From positions 2,108,001 through 2,172,000 of the forward strand of contig NZ_CP107960.1 of NCBI RefSeq assembly GCF_036077095.1: a stretch of 64,000 bases of DNA. Reading direction: 5' to 3'. Positions within the stretch are counted from its first letter, which is position 1. Each line of letters starts with the position of its first letter. The translations under genes were made by a program, and so were the position numbers. Below the pieces are notes generated by a model. That model ran no database searches, had not been told where the DNA came from, and worked only from the letters and a program-made list of their open reading frames with translations. Source of the stretch: Streptomyces sp. NBC_00376 (GTDB lineage Bacteria > Actinomycetota > Actinomycetes > Streptomycetales > Streptomycetaceae). Positions 9,143 through 17,946 of the stretch are shown here, one piece after another.

Positions 9143-9994
9143 TCACTCGCCCGCGAGATCCTGAATGCTGATGTTGTCGTGCTGCACGATCCGCGTCGGA
9201 ACGTCTCCGTTCTCGATGCTCTGGCCGGGCCGGTAAAGGCCCCACTTGATGTAGCCGAGATCCGTGGGGTTCTTGGGGTGGAAGGTCTGCACGTTCTCGT
9301 ACATCTTCCGCAGGGCGAACTCCGATTCGCCGGGCGTGCGGGTGGAGATCCTGTAGTAGCCGGTCCTGTCGCCCGTCCAGCGGACGTCCACGCGGAACGT
9401 CATCCACTGATTGACGTACGGGCGGAAGTCATCGACCACAACGGCTTGCAGGTCGAGCGTGGGTGACCGGAAGGCGATGCCGTTGCGCTTGGCCATCAGG
9501 TAGAAGGACGGCCAGTTCCCGCCGGCGTGCTTCCCCTGGAAGATGATGTCGCCGCTCTCCGAGTCCCCCGGCTCGTAGGTCTTCCAGTCCTTCAGGAGGA
9601 CACTGAACTCGTACCGTCGCACGTCGCCCACTTGGAATATGCCCTGGAGGATGTTGTTCGTGGCGCTCTCACTGCGCGGGGCCCCGTCGGACTCGTAGCC
9701 GGGATCCCCGAGCGTCACCTTGTGCGTGATGGCGTAGTCGTCGCCGGACCTGACGACGGACGAGGCGTCGTGTGCGGTGGCGTGCGTCGTCGTCAGTCCG
9801 GGGATTCCCGAGTCGAGGCTGCCGTCCTGGTAGTCGATGTCGAGCAGTGCGGAACGCGCGCTGCTCCGGGACTGCTGCGTCGCGGATCGGTCCGGTCTGT
9901 CCTGGCCCGCTTCGGCGGCGTTCAGGCACAACACGCTGAGTGCCCCCGCCAGTACGAGGGCGGTCGAGGCCCGCACCATTGTCCTCTTGTTCAT
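9143..9994 (-). CDS. Secreted polysaccharide lyase (heparin-lyase I-like jelly roll)
   Basis: A 283-residue exported protein. An N-terminal signal peptide (MNKRTMVRAS, then a hydrophobic core ending NAAEAG) precedes a beta-sandwich-like domain with IIFQGKHAGGNWPSFYL and a later stretch GYIKWGLYRPG, both features I associate with the PF14099 heparin-lyase-I-like polysaccharide lyases that cleave uronate-containing polymers by beta-elimination. The polymer cannot be told from sequence. An AGGAAGGG ribosome site supports the ATG at 9994. Next to it are a secreted propeller protein and a sugar ABC importer, so extracellular depolymerisation followed by oligosaccharide uptake is the probable role. 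Confidence 0.75.
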   Translation of the reverse strand: MNKRTMVRASTALVLAGALSVLCLNAAEAGQDRPDRSATQQSRSSARSALLDIDYQDGSLDSGIPGLTTTHATAHDASSVVRSGDDYAITHKVTLGDPGYESDGAPRSESATNNILQGIFQVGDVRRYEFSVLLKDWKTYEPGDSESGDIIFQGKHAGGNWPSFYLMAKRNGIAFRSPTLDLQAVVVDDFRPYVNQWMTFRVDVRWTGDRTGYYRISTRTPGESEFALRKMYENVQTFHPKNPTDLGYIKWGLYRPGQSIENGDVPTRIVQHDNISIQDLAGE

Positions 9995-10038
9995 TTCCGT
10001 ATCCCTTCCTGAAGTCGTTCCCCCACTGGGTCGTACGA

Positions 10039-12045
10039 TCAGCGGCCCGGCCTGTCGGTGATCCGGATCAGGTTGCGGCCGCGCATGGTGTAGAGATGGC
10101 CGGCCTCGTCGTTGGTGAGGTGGGAGCCGCTGTACCAGCCACCGTTGACGGCGGGGACGACGGTGCTGACGGCGAAGGTGCGGGGGTCGAAGCGGAACAC
10201 GGTCGTGTCGGAGACTCCGTACACCACACCGCGGTTGGTCACCAGGGCGGCGAAGCCGTTGCAGACCTGCCTGATGTCCGCCCGGTGCACGAGGGTGCGC
10301 CGGCGGAGGTCGATGACGAAGAGGCCGCCCTTGCGTGACAGGCCGTAGAGGTGTCGTCCCCTGACCGCCAGAGCCGCTGTGCCCGCCGTCTGCTGCGGGT
10401 CGATGCGCCAGAGCTCCTCGCCGCGTACGGGATCGAACGCCACCACGGTGCTGCGTGGTCCGGTGGCGAGGGTGTTGTCACCGCCGAGGTACGCCACGCC
10501 GTCCTGGCTCGCGATGCCACGGACGCACTGCATCGCGTCGACGGGGTCGACGAAGCAGCGGGACCGGCCTGTCGCCGGGTGGTACGTCCACAGCGAACCG
10601 CCGCCCTCGGTGTCGGACTGCACCCCGGCGAGCACGAGGCCGTTCGTCCGGTCCACCGTGACGTCCAGCGGCCGGTTCTGCTCGTGCGGGAAGTCGGCCA
10701 CCTGGCGCATCTGCTGGTCGTGGTGGGGGTCGTGGCGCCAGATGCCCTGCGAGTTGTACTGGCCGGTGTACAGGGCCCCGTCATGGACGACGCAGTCCTT
10801 GGCCTCGCCGGGCGCGCGCAGGTTGACGACCTCGCCGGTGCGCAGTGAGTGCCGGGCGAGGGTGCCCGTCCCGCCGACGTACACGTAACCGTCGCCCGCG
10901 GCGAGGCCCATGGCGGTCTGCGGGGTCTCGGGGGCGCCCGCTTCCCCGAGTTCGGTGACCGTCGAGGTGCCCGCGGCCGGGTCGATCTCCGCGACGAAGC
11001 CGAAGGCCGAGGTGACGACGATCTTTCCGTCCCGGCTGTCCACGCCCCAGATCTCACCCAGGTCAGGTCCGTCGAACTCGACCGGCGCGATGGTGTCGGA
11101 CCGCTTGTCGTAGCCGTGGATGCCGTCCTCACCGGCGAAGTACACCGTGTCGCCGATCTCCGTGAACGACTTGGCGACCGTCCCGGTCGACGTCGCGACG
11201 GTGTACGAGGACAGGTCGTTCAGGTCCATGAGGACGACCTTCGACGGCTCCGTCGACCCGGCGGAGCCGACGACGAGTGTGTCGCCCATGACCGCCAGGT
11301 CCCGGATGCTCGGATCGTTCTCCATCTCCGGGGGTGCGACCGAAGTGAAGGTCCCGGCGGACCGGTCGTAGGCGTAGAGGGTGGCCCTGCCGGTGTCGCC
11401 GCCGCCGTTGAAGGTGGTTCCCGCGCCGAAGAACACGGTCGTGCCGGTCGCCGCGACGGCGCGCACGAGGGTGCCCTTGGGGCCCGGGGTGCCCGCGTTG
11501 CGGACCTCGCGGGTCCCGGGGTTCCACTCCCACAGGGCGGGAGCCGTCTCGGCGCCGCCGCCCACGGCGTACAGGACACCGTCGGGCGCCACGGCGAGGG
11601 CCCGTACGTCACGGTCGCCCATGCGGCCGATGGCCTCGGCGGGGGTGCCGGGCGTGGTCAGGTCCCAGCGGAACAGGTTGGGCTTGCCCACGTCCGCCTT
11701 CTGCAGGATGCCCGCGTACAGGTACCTGCCGGTCGGGTCGGCTGCCAGGGCCTGGATGGAGTGGCCGTTGGTGAGATCGGTCTGGGCCACAACGGTGCGG
11801 GTCGGCAGGTGGAGCGCGATGATGCGCACGGGGTCGATGTTCCGTGAGCCGATGTACATGGTGTCGCCGATCAGTACTGCGCTCATGAGCGAGAACTGGA
11901 CCACAGCGGGACCGAGATCGGTGATCCGGGTCGTGGGCCGGTTGGCAGCCGCTGCTGGCTGTCCTGCGAGGCCGAGCGCTGAGGCCAGCCCGGCCGCGCC
12001 TCCTGCCTGGAGCACGTGTCGTCGGCTGATGTGGGGGTGGGACAT
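10039..12045 (-). CDS. Tat-exported beta-propeller protein (PQQ/quinoprotein-like repeats)
   Basis: A 668-residue protein beginning MSHPHISRRHVLQAGG, a twin-arginine signal, followed by a hydrophobic segment and then repeated WD/PQQ-like blades with motifs such as LAADPTGRYLYAG, LAVAPDGVLYAVGGG and LAVRGRHLYGLSRKGG, one or more seven- to eight-bladed propellers. The start at 12045 has a strong GGAGGAA ribosome site. No catalytic residues can be pointed out. Between the lyase and the transporter genes on the same strand, it probably binds or processes polysaccharide outside the membrane, but this is inferred from context. The 210 bases upstream (12046-12255) contain no gene. Confidence 0.75.
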   Translation of the reverse strand: MSHPHISRRHVLQAGGAAGLASALGLAGQPAAAANRPTTRITDLGPAVVQFSLMSAVLIGDTMYIGSRNIDPVRIIALHLPTRTVVAQTDLTNGHSIQALAADPTGRYLYAGILQKADVGKPNLFRWDLTTPGTPAEAIGRMGDRDVRALAVAPDGVLYAVGGGAETAPALWEWNPGTREVRNAGTPGPKGTLVRAVAATGTTVFFGAGTTFNGGGDTGRATLYAYDRSAGTFTSVAPPEMENDPSIRDLAVMGDTLVVGSAGSTEPSKVVLMDLNDLSSYTVATSTGTVAKSFTEIGDTVYFAGEDGIHGYDKRSDTIAPVEFDGPDLGEIWGVDSRDGKIVVTSAFGFVAEIDPAAGTSTVTELGEAGAPETPQTAMGLAAGDGYVYVGGTGTLARHSLRTGEVVNLRAPGEAKDCVVHDGALYTGQYNSQGIWRHDPHHDQQMRQVADFPHEQNRPLDVTVDRTNGLVLAGVQSDTEGGGSLWTYHPATGRSRCFVDPVDAMQCVRGIASQDGVAYLGGDNTLATGPRSTVVAFDPVRGEELWRIDPQQTAGTAALAVRGRHLYGLSRKGGLFVIDLRRRTLVHRADIRQVCNGFAALVTNRGVVYGVSDTTVFRFDPRTFAVSTVVPAVNGGWYSGSHLTNDEAGHLYTMRGRNLIRITDRPGR

Positions 12046-12255
12046 GGCTTCCTCCGGTGTTCTTCTGCGGAGTGCGTGGCGGGGGCGCTGCCCGTCCCGG
12101 TGGGCGGGCGGCAGCTGGTGCACCGGGAGTCGCTGGGGATCGGTGCCGAGTCGCGCGCAGGCTTGCTGTGTGGGGGCGAAGGCCCTCGTGGGTACGCGGA
12201 GGACCTCGTGGGAGGGCGGTCCGTCGTGCTGCGGAGCCGCTGTTGTCCTCGGTGG

Positions 12256-13275
12256 TCATGCCTGGGTCGTCAGGGATTGCGCGGTCACCGGGGAGACGGG
12301 CGGCAGGCCCGCGGCGTAGCGTTCGAGTTCGGTGAGGACCGCGGCGGTCATCGTCCTGGTCTCCGACCCGAGCGAGCCGGCGATGTGCGGTGTGAGAAGC
12401 ACGTTGGGCAGGTCGTACAGGGGGCTGGTGGCCGGCAGCGGTTCGGGATCGGTCACGTCGAGTACGGCGTGCAGGCCCTCCCGGCAGGCGGCTTCGAGCG
12501 CCGTGCGGTCGATCAGGGTGCCCCGGGCGGTGTTGACGAGTACCGCCCCGGGAGGCAGCGCGGCCAGTTCCGCCGCGCCGATCATGTGCCGGGTCGCGGG
12601 CAGCTCCGGCGCGTGCAGACTCAGCACGTCGGCCCGGGGCAACGCCTCCTCCAGCAGGGCAGGTTCGGCCCCCGCCGCGGCGATCTCCGCCGGATCGACG
12701 ACGGGGTCGACGACCACCACCCGGGCGAGGCCGAGGGTGTGCAGAAGATGGGTGACCCGCCTGCCGATGCGGGAGAAGCCGACCACGACGACCGTACGGT
12801 CACGCCCGCTCAGCTCTCCCCGGCCGTCCCGGTACGTCCAGTCCTCCCTGAATCGCCGTGCGTCCGCGGCGAGGAAGGGCACCTTCTTGAACGCCCACAA
12901 CACGGCGGCGAGCGTGTACTGGGCGACGGGTTCGGCGTTGGCGTCGGCCGCCGTGGTCACCAGGAGCCCGCGGTCGAACGCGGCGGCCGGCACGTGAGCG
13001 CGTACGGACCCCGCCGCGTGGAGGACGGCGCGCAGCCTGGGGGCGGCCCGTAGCACTGGTTCGTCCAGCACCGGACAGCCCCACGAGGTGATCAGCACCT
13101 CTGTCTCGGCGAGTCGCGCGAGTACGCGTTCGGAGCCCAGGTCCTCGGCGGCGAGCGGCTCACCCAGGCCGGCCGCGGCGTGCAGGCGGGCCATTTCCTC
13201 CGGGCCGAACTGCGTCTCCCGGGACTGACGGCTCATCAGCAGCAGTGTTTCGGGCCTGCGTACGGAGGCGGTCAC
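12256..13275 (-). CDS. D-isomer-specific 2-hydroxyacid dehydrogenase family protein
   Basis: About 339 residues. The NAD-binding half shows VVVVGFSRIGRRV, an acidic residue ending the next strand (VVVDPVVD), LPPGAVLVNTARGTLID and, near the C terminus, LTPHIAGSLGSE with the catalytic His. The family interconverts 2-keto and 2-hydroxy acids with NAD(P)H. The GTG start at 13275 overlaps the upstream permease stop by four bases, so it belongs to the sugar-import operon and probably works on an acid released during catabolism of the imported uronate or sugar. The nucleotide-binding loop is GFSRIG rather than the canonical GxGxxG. Confidence 0.85.
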   Translation of the reverse strand: MTASVRRPETLLLMSRQSRETQFGPEEMARLHAAAGLGEPLAAEDLGSERVLARLAETEVLITSWGCPVLDEPVLRAAPRLRAVLHAAGSVRAHVPAAAFDRGLLVTTAADANAEPVAQYTLAAVLWAFKKVPFLAADARRFREDWTYRDGRGELSGRDRTVVVVGFSRIGRRVTHLLHTLGLARVVVVDPVVDPAEIAAAGAEPALLEEALPRADVLSLHAPELPATRHMIGAAELAALPPGAVLVNTARGTLIDRTALEAACREGLHAVLDVTDPEPLPATSPLYDLPNVLLTPHIAGSLGSETRTMTAAVLTELERYAAGLPPVSPVTAQSLTTQA

Positions 13276-14180
13276 TTCACGCTCCCGGCGGACAGGCCGC
13301 TGCGCCACTGACGCTGCAGCACGACGAAGGCCACGGCCAACGGGATCACTGCGAGCAGGGAGCCGGTGATGACCAGGGGGTTGTAGTCGGGGAACTGGGG
13401 TGCGCGGGTGCCCCATTGGTAGATCCCCAGGGTCATGGGGAACAGCTTGGGGTCGGTGAGCATCACCAGGGGGAGGAAGAAGTTGTTCCAGATGCTGACG
13501 AACTGGAACAGCAGGATGGTGACGAATCCGGGCAGCATCACCGGCAGGGCGATCCTCACGAAGGTGCGCAGTTCGCCGGCCCCGTCGAGCCGTGACGCCT
13601 CAAGTACCTCGTCGGGTACGGACGCCTCGGCGAAGGTCCGTGCGAGGTAGACGCCGAAGGGATTGGTGAGCAGCGGGACGAACACCGCCCAGAAGGTGTC
13701 CACGACGTGCAGTTGTGAGGCGAGAAGGTACAGCGGCAGGGCGAGGGCCGTGGGAGGTACCAGAACGCCTGCCAGGGTCACCGCGAACAGGGCGCGCCGT
13801 CCGGGGAAGTCGAGCTTGGCGATCGCGTAGCCGCAGGCGGTGCAGATCAGCGCGCCGAGGAAGGCACCGGCACCGGCGTAGAGCACGGAGTTGCGGATCC
13901 AGTCGAGGAAGACTCCGTCCTCCCGGGTGAAGAGGTCCCGCAGGTTGTTCCACAGGTTCCAGTCCGCGAACTCGAAGGCGCTGCTGGTGGAGAAGTCGCC
14001 GACGGACTTGGTGGCCGATGTCGCCAGCCACACCAGGGGCAGCACGCTGTAGAGCGCGGCGAGGAGCAGTACGCCGTGGACGGCACCCCGCGAGGTCCAG
14101 CGGGAGCCGGTGACCGACCGGGGCGTGGTGGGTCGGTGCGGCCGCCTCCCGGCTCTCGGCGTCGTGGTGGTTGCTGTCAT
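13272..14180 (-). CDS. Sugar ABC transporter permease (MalG/CUT1 type)
   Basis: A 302-residue inner-membrane protein with about six hydrophobic segments and a cytoplasmic EAA loop (EASRLDGAGELRTFVRIALPV) that contacts the ATPase. It matches the second permease of CUT1 carbohydrate importers. It overlaps the preceding permease gene (ATGA) and the following dehydrogenase gene (GTGA). No ATPase gene is present in this operon; in Streptomyces such systems usually share the MsiK multitasking ATPase encoded elsewhere. Confidence 0.9.
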   Translation of the reverse strand: MTATTTTPRAGRRPHRPTTPRSVTGSRWTSRGAVHGVLLLAALYSVLPLVWLATSATKSVGDFSTSSAFEFADWNLWNNLRDLFTREDGVFLDWIRNSVLYAGAGAFLGALICTACGYAIAKLDFPGRRALFAVTLAGVLVPPTALALPLYLLASQLHVVDTFWAVFVPLLTNPFGVYLARTFAEASVPDEVLEASRLDGAGELRTFVRIALPVMLPGFVTILLFQFVSIWNNFFLPLVMLTDPKLFPMTLGIYQWGTRAPQFPDYNPLVITGSLLAVIPLAVAFVVLQRQWRSGLSAGSVK

Positions 14181-15139
14181 CGTGACCTCCGGGCGGACAG
14201 GCGCATCACCAGCGCGGAGAGCAGGGCCGAGGCGACGGCGAGCAGGATGGACGCGGCGGCGGCACGCCCGTAGTCGTTGCTGATGAAGGCCGCTTCGTAG
14301 ATGTAGAGGCTGGGGGTCCAGGTACTGGTCACCGTGCCGGTGAAGGTCCGCAGCACCAGGGGTTCGGTGAACAGCTGGAGCGAGCCGATCGTGGTGAACA
14401 CGAGCGCCACGAAGATCGTCGGCCGGATCATGGGGATCTTGATGGTCAGTGCGGTACGGAGGGCACCGGCGCCATCGGCGCGGGCGGCTTCGAGCACCTC
14501 ACGGGGCACGGTCTGCAGGGCCGTGTAGAAAATGATCATGTTGTAGCCCATCCACTGCCAGGTCGCCATGTTGACGATGGAGGGCAGCACGCCGCCGTCG
14601 CTGAGCGGGTCGAACGGAAGGATGTCGTTCAGCGGGCCGATACCCGGGCTGTAGAGGTAGCCCCAGATCAGTCCGGCGATCACCCCGGGCACCGCGTGCG
14701 GCAGGAAGACGGCCAGCGACCACATCTGCCGCAGCCGTACGGCGACGGAGTCGAGGAGCAGGGCGATGACCAGTGCGCCCGCGAGCATCACCGGGATGTG
14801 GACGAGCGCGTACAGGGCCACGTGGGCCACGCTGTCGAGGAAGGCGGGGTCGCCGAGGACCGACGTGTAGTTGTCGAAGCCGGTGAACACCTCGCGGTAG
14901 CCGTCGAAGCCGAGCCCCGAGAGCCGATCGGTGAACAGGCTGAGGTAGAGGGCGTATCCGATGGGCACGAGCACCGTGCCCAGCAGCAGGAGCGCGAACG
15001 GGGCGGCCAGAGCGATGCCGGACAGTCGCCGGCTGCCCGTCCGCCGGGGCGGGCCCGCGGGCGCGACGGAGGCCGCGACTGCCGGGGAGGGAGCGGGCGT
15101 TGTTGTCGGAGTCGTGGCCGTGGTTGTGGTCGTGGTCAT
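14177..15139 (-). CDS. Sugar ABC transporter permease (MalF/UgpA type)
   Basis: About 320 residues with a Thr/Pro/Ala-rich N-terminal tail of about 45 residues, then six membrane segments and an EAA loop, EAARADGAGALRTALTIKIPMI. It is the first permease of the CUT1 importer. The ATG at 15139 overlaps the stop of the binding-protein gene (TCATG on the plus strand), supporting this start over an in-frame extension to 15307. The low-complexity Thr repeat at the extreme N terminus is encoded by an ACN run. Confidence 0.9.
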   Translation of the reverse strand: MTTTTTTATTPTTTPAPSPAVAASVAPAGPPRRTGSRRLSGIALAAPFALLLLGTVLVPIGYALYLSLFTDRLSGLGFDGYREVFTGFDNYTSVLGDPAFLDSVAHVALYALVHIPVMLAGALVIALLLDSVAVRLRQMWSLAVFLPHAVPGVIAGLIWGYLYSPGIGPLNDILPFDPLSDGGVLPSIVNMATWQWMGYNMIIFYTALQTVPREVLEAARADGAGALRTALTIKIPMIRPTIFVALVFTTIGSLQLFTEPLVLRTFTGTVTSTWTPSLYIYEAAFISNDYGRAAAASILLAVASALLSALVMRLSARRSR

Positions 15140-16491
15140 GTCCGGGCCTCGTTCTTCACGGCCAGGCCACGCGCCCGCATGGTGGCGACGGCGGATGACT
15201 GGATGCGGTGCATCGCCCTGGGCATCGTGGTCGCTCCGGTGGGGACGGGTCCCAGGGCGTCGGCGGCGGCGGAGAAGACGCTGAGTGCGTTGGGGCCCCA
15301 GGTCCACTCGGGTACCCGGGTCGCCGCTTCGTCCAGCACGTCGTACACCGGGTCGCCGATGAAGTAGGAGTCGTCGTACGCCTCACGGGCGACGCGCCTG
15401 CCGGCCCGGTAGGCGGGCGAAGGGAACGTGACCTTCGCTCCGATACGCGGAACGGCGGGATCGGTGCTCAGCCATCGCAGGAACGTCAGGGCCGCCTCGG
15501 GTACGTCGCTCTCGGCCGAGATCCCGAAGGCGGAACCGCCGTGCACACCGTTGGCCGGCTCGCCGTCCCAGGTGGGCATCGGCGCGACGGCCCAGCGACC
15601 GGTGTCCTCGGGCAGGGACTTCTTCAGCATCCCCACGCTCCAGGTCGCGCCCAGGAGCCCCCACAGCTCGCCCTTGTGCATGGCGGCGGTCCAGCTCTGC
15701 GTGCCGGTGCTGCCGCTGCCGACGCGGCCGGAGCCGATCATGTCCTGCCAATAGTCGGCGGTGCGCAGGGTGCCCCGGCGGTCGATGCCGACCTGCCAGG
15801 AGCCGTCCGCGATCCGCCACCACGGGTCCCCGGCCTGCCAGGCCATCCCGGCGAGGAACGCGCCGTCGTTGAGGGGGAAGGTGGTGATCCGCGCGGCCGG
15901 GTCGGCCCGGCGGACGGCCGAGGCGGCCTGCCTGAACTCCTCCCAGGTGCGGGGCACCCGGATTCCCGCGTCGTCGAAGAGGTCCTTGCGGTAGTAGAAG
16001 GCCATCGGGCAGAAATCCATCGGCACGGCCCAGGTGCGTCCGTCCGGACGGACGCCCTGCCAGGCGGCGGGCAGGAACCCGTCGGCGAGGTCCTCCATGT
16101 CGTCGGTCAGCTCGCGCAGACCGCCCGTGGTCAGGATCTGCGGCAGGGCCTGGTACTCCACGTGCAGGATGTCGGGAGCGTTGTGTGCACGGATGGCATT
16201 GGTCTGCTGCGCGTAGCCGCCCGAGACTCCGGCGGCGATCACGCTCAGCTCGACGTGGACCTCGCGCTGAGCGGAGTTGAACGCGTCGACGTACTGGTCC
16301 ATCCCGGTCAGCCAGGACCACAGGCGTACCCGAGTGGCCCCGGAGGACGCATTCACGCAACCGCTGAGAGCGCCGCCGGTGAGAAGCGCGGCGCCGAGAC
16401 CGGTGGAGGTACGCAGCAGCGACCTCCTCGACCAGTGCGTCCGGGGATCGCTTTCTCCGTCACCGGCGTCGGGTGGGATGCCGAGCACCAT
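15136..16491 (-). CDS. Extracellular sugar-binding lipoprotein of the ABC importer
   Basis: A 451-residue substrate-binding protein. The N terminus carries a twin-arginine motif (SRRSLLRTS) and a lipobox LSGC, so it should be exported and lipid-anchored at the outer face of the membrane. The body has the SBP_bac_1 pattern: VRLWSWLTGMDQYVDAFN, then FYYRKDLFDDAGIRVPRTWEEF, and a conserved ALTFLRWLS late in the sequence. It is the first gene of the importer operon and follows an AAAGGAAA ribosome site. The ligand is probably an oligosaccharide released by the nearby lyase. Confidence 0.9.
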   Translation of the reverse strand: MVLGIPPDAGDGESDPRTHWSRRSLLRTSTGLGAALLTGGALSGCVNASSGATRVRLWSWLTGMDQYVDAFNSAQREVHVELSVIAAGVSGGYAQQTNAIRAHNAPDILHVEYQALPQILTTGGLRELTDDMEDLADGFLPAAWQGVRPDGRTWAVPMDFCPMAFYYRKDLFDDAGIRVPRTWEEFRQAASAVRRADPAARITTFPLNDGAFLAGMAWQAGDPWWRIADGSWQVGIDRRGTLRTADYWQDMIGSGRVGSGSTGTQSWTAAMHKGELWGLLGATWSVGMLKKSLPEDTGRWAVAPMPTWDGEPANGVHGGSAFGISAESDVPEAALTFLRWLSTDPAVPRIGAKVTFPSPAYRAGRRVAREAYDDSYFIGDPVYDVLDEAATRVPEWTWGPNALSVFSAAADALGPVPTGATTMPRAMHRIQSSAVATMRARGLAVKNEART

Positions 16492-16554
16492 GAGTTTCCT
16501 TTCACGCGGCGAGCTGTTCGCACACTTCAGCGCCGGGGAAGCTCCTGGTCAACG

Positions 16555-16576
16555 GAAACGAAAGAAAGCGATCAAC
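16555..16576 (+). promoter_or_regulatory. Candidate operator, copy 1
   Basis: A purine-rich element beginning GAAACGAAAGAA and ending GCGATCAAC lies 64 bases upstream of the binding-protein start. A related element lies beside the regulator start. Such G-A-A-A repeat elements resemble operators of DeoR-type HTH proteins. Assignment rests on the repetition and location only. Confidence 0.35.
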
Positions 16577-16753
16577 ATCGATAGAGAACGAAGATCCACG
16601 ACGGGCCGAGCCTCGGCACGCACGACGCACCCAGGCGCGAACGGACACCGACCCACCTGCCGAAGCACCTGGTGAGGAGCCCTTGGTGCGGAATGAGCGA
16701 GCACTCCGCCTTCCGCGCCGCCAGGACGTGCGATAGAACATGACCGGCAAAGA

Positions 16754-16780
16754 GAAACCGAACGAAGCAGAACGATCACC
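16754..16780 (+). promoter_or_regulatory. Candidate operator, copy 2
   Basis: GAAACCGAACGAAGC followed by GAACGATCACC, 20 bases before the regulator start codon. It shares GAAAC, GAA-x-GAA and GATCAMC with the copy at 16555, with five extra bases in the middle. Its location at the regulator's own start suggests autoregulation. Confidence 0.35.
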
Positions 16781-16800
16781 AGAACAGCGGGAGCGACTGC

Positions 16801-17922
16801 ATGACGCTGGCGTCGGAACGGCAGGAACTCATCCTCGCCGCTGTTCGGGAGCAGGGCACCGTACGCCTGGCCGATCTGGTCGCACGGCTCGGTGTGACCG
16901 CGGTGACCGTCCGGCGGGACGTGACGATCCTGGCCGACCGGGGCCTGGTGCAGCGCGTGCACGGCGGGGTCACCCAGCCCCACCGCGCCCAGCCGCCCGA
17001 GCAGCGGGCCCTCGCCGCCTCCTCCCCCTTCGGCCGGCTGCCCGGTCAGGCCCTGGTGGGCATGGTGGTCCCCACGGTCGAGTTCTACTGGCCGCCCGTC
17101 ATCCAGGGCGCCCAGTCGGCCGTGGCCGCCGCGGGCGGAAGGCTGGCGCTCCGCGGTTCCGCCTACGACGCCGCGGAGGACCGGCGCCAGGTCTCCGCGC
17201 TCCTCGACCGCGGGGCACGTACCTTGCTGATCGCCCCCACCACCACCGGAGAGGCCGGCCTGGATCTGCTGCGCTGGCTCGGCGGCCTCACCGTCCCGGT
17301 CCTGCTGGTCGAGCGTCTCCCGCCGCCCGCGCTTCCCACACTGCCGCTCGACGCGGTGACCACCGCGCACAGCCTGGGGGCGGGCCTGGCGGTGCGGCAC
17401 CTCGTCACACTCGGGCACCACCGGATCGCCTTCATCACCGCCCGATTCAGCCCCACGACCCAGGCCCTGCTCGAAGGGTGGCGGGAGACCGTCGCCTCTC
17501 TCGGCCTGCCCGGCCGCGAAGACCTCGAATTCGACGTACCCGCCTACGGCTCCCCCGGCTGGACCGACGCGTACGACGTCGTACTGCGACGCTGCCAGGA
17601 CGCAGGCGTCACGGCCCTGTTCGTGCACTCCGACAGGGAAGCCATCGGCCTCACGGAGCGCGCCCGCGACCGGGGGCTCACCGTCCCCGACGACCTGGCC
17701 GTCGTCTCGTACGACGACGAAGTCGCCGCGGCGTCCGACCCTCCGCTGACCGCCGTCCGCCCACCCAAACACCGGCTCGGCTCGGTCGCGGCCGAAATGG
17801 CCCTCGCCCGCATGGCCGACCCGACCGAACGCCCCGTACACCGCGTGCAGTTGTGGCCCACCCTCGTCGTCCGCGCGTCCTGCGGGGGCGCCGGGACCGC
17901 TTCGGCACCAGCCGACTGGTAA
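16801..17922 (+). CDS. Transcriptional regulator: DeoR-type HTH with LacI-type sugar-binding domain
   Basis: A 373-residue hybrid regulator. Residues 1-60 form a DeoR-like winged helix (RQELILAAVREQGTVRLADLVARLGVTAVTVRRD, then RVHGGV). Residues of about 80-360 are a periplasmic-binding-protein fold as in LacI/GalR (HHRIAFITARFSP, GVTALFVHSDREAIGL, VVSYDDEVAAASDPPLTAV). It is divergent from the importer operon and should control it in response to a sugar ligand. The ATG at 16801 is preceded by GGGAG. Confidence 0.88.
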   Translation: MTLASERQELILAAVREQGTVRLADLVARLGVTAVTVRRDVTILADRGLVQRVHGGVTQPHRAQPPEQRALAASSPFGRLPGQALVGMVVPTVEFYWPPVIQGAQSAVAAAGGRLALRGSAYDAAEDRRQVSALLDRGARTLLIAPTTTGEAGLDLLRWLGGLTVPVLLVERLPPPALPTLPLDAVTTAHSLGAGLAVRHLVTLGHHRIAFITARFSPTTQALLEGWRETVASLGLPGREDLEFDVPAYGSPGWTDAYDVVLRRCQDAGVTALFVHSDREAIGLTERARDRGLTVPDDLAVVSYDDEVAAASDPPLTAVRPPKHRLGSVAAEMALARMADPTERPVHRVQLWPTLVVRASCGGAGTASAPADW

Positions 17923-17946
17923 TTGACGTACCGCGGCCGTGTGACG

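Larger units (their letters stand above)
16492..16800. promoter_or_regulatory. Divergent promoter region of sugar importer operon and its regulator
   Basis: A 309-base spacer between the divergent binding-protein and regulator genes. It is AT-richer than its surroundings and contains two similar purine-rich elements, one near each gene start, described separately. No small gene is convincing here. Confidence 0.6.

Noticed and set aside
15137..15307. N-terminal extension of the MalF-type permease
   Set aside because: It would overlap the binding-protein gene by 170 bases; the ATGA overlap at 15136-15139 is a far better start.
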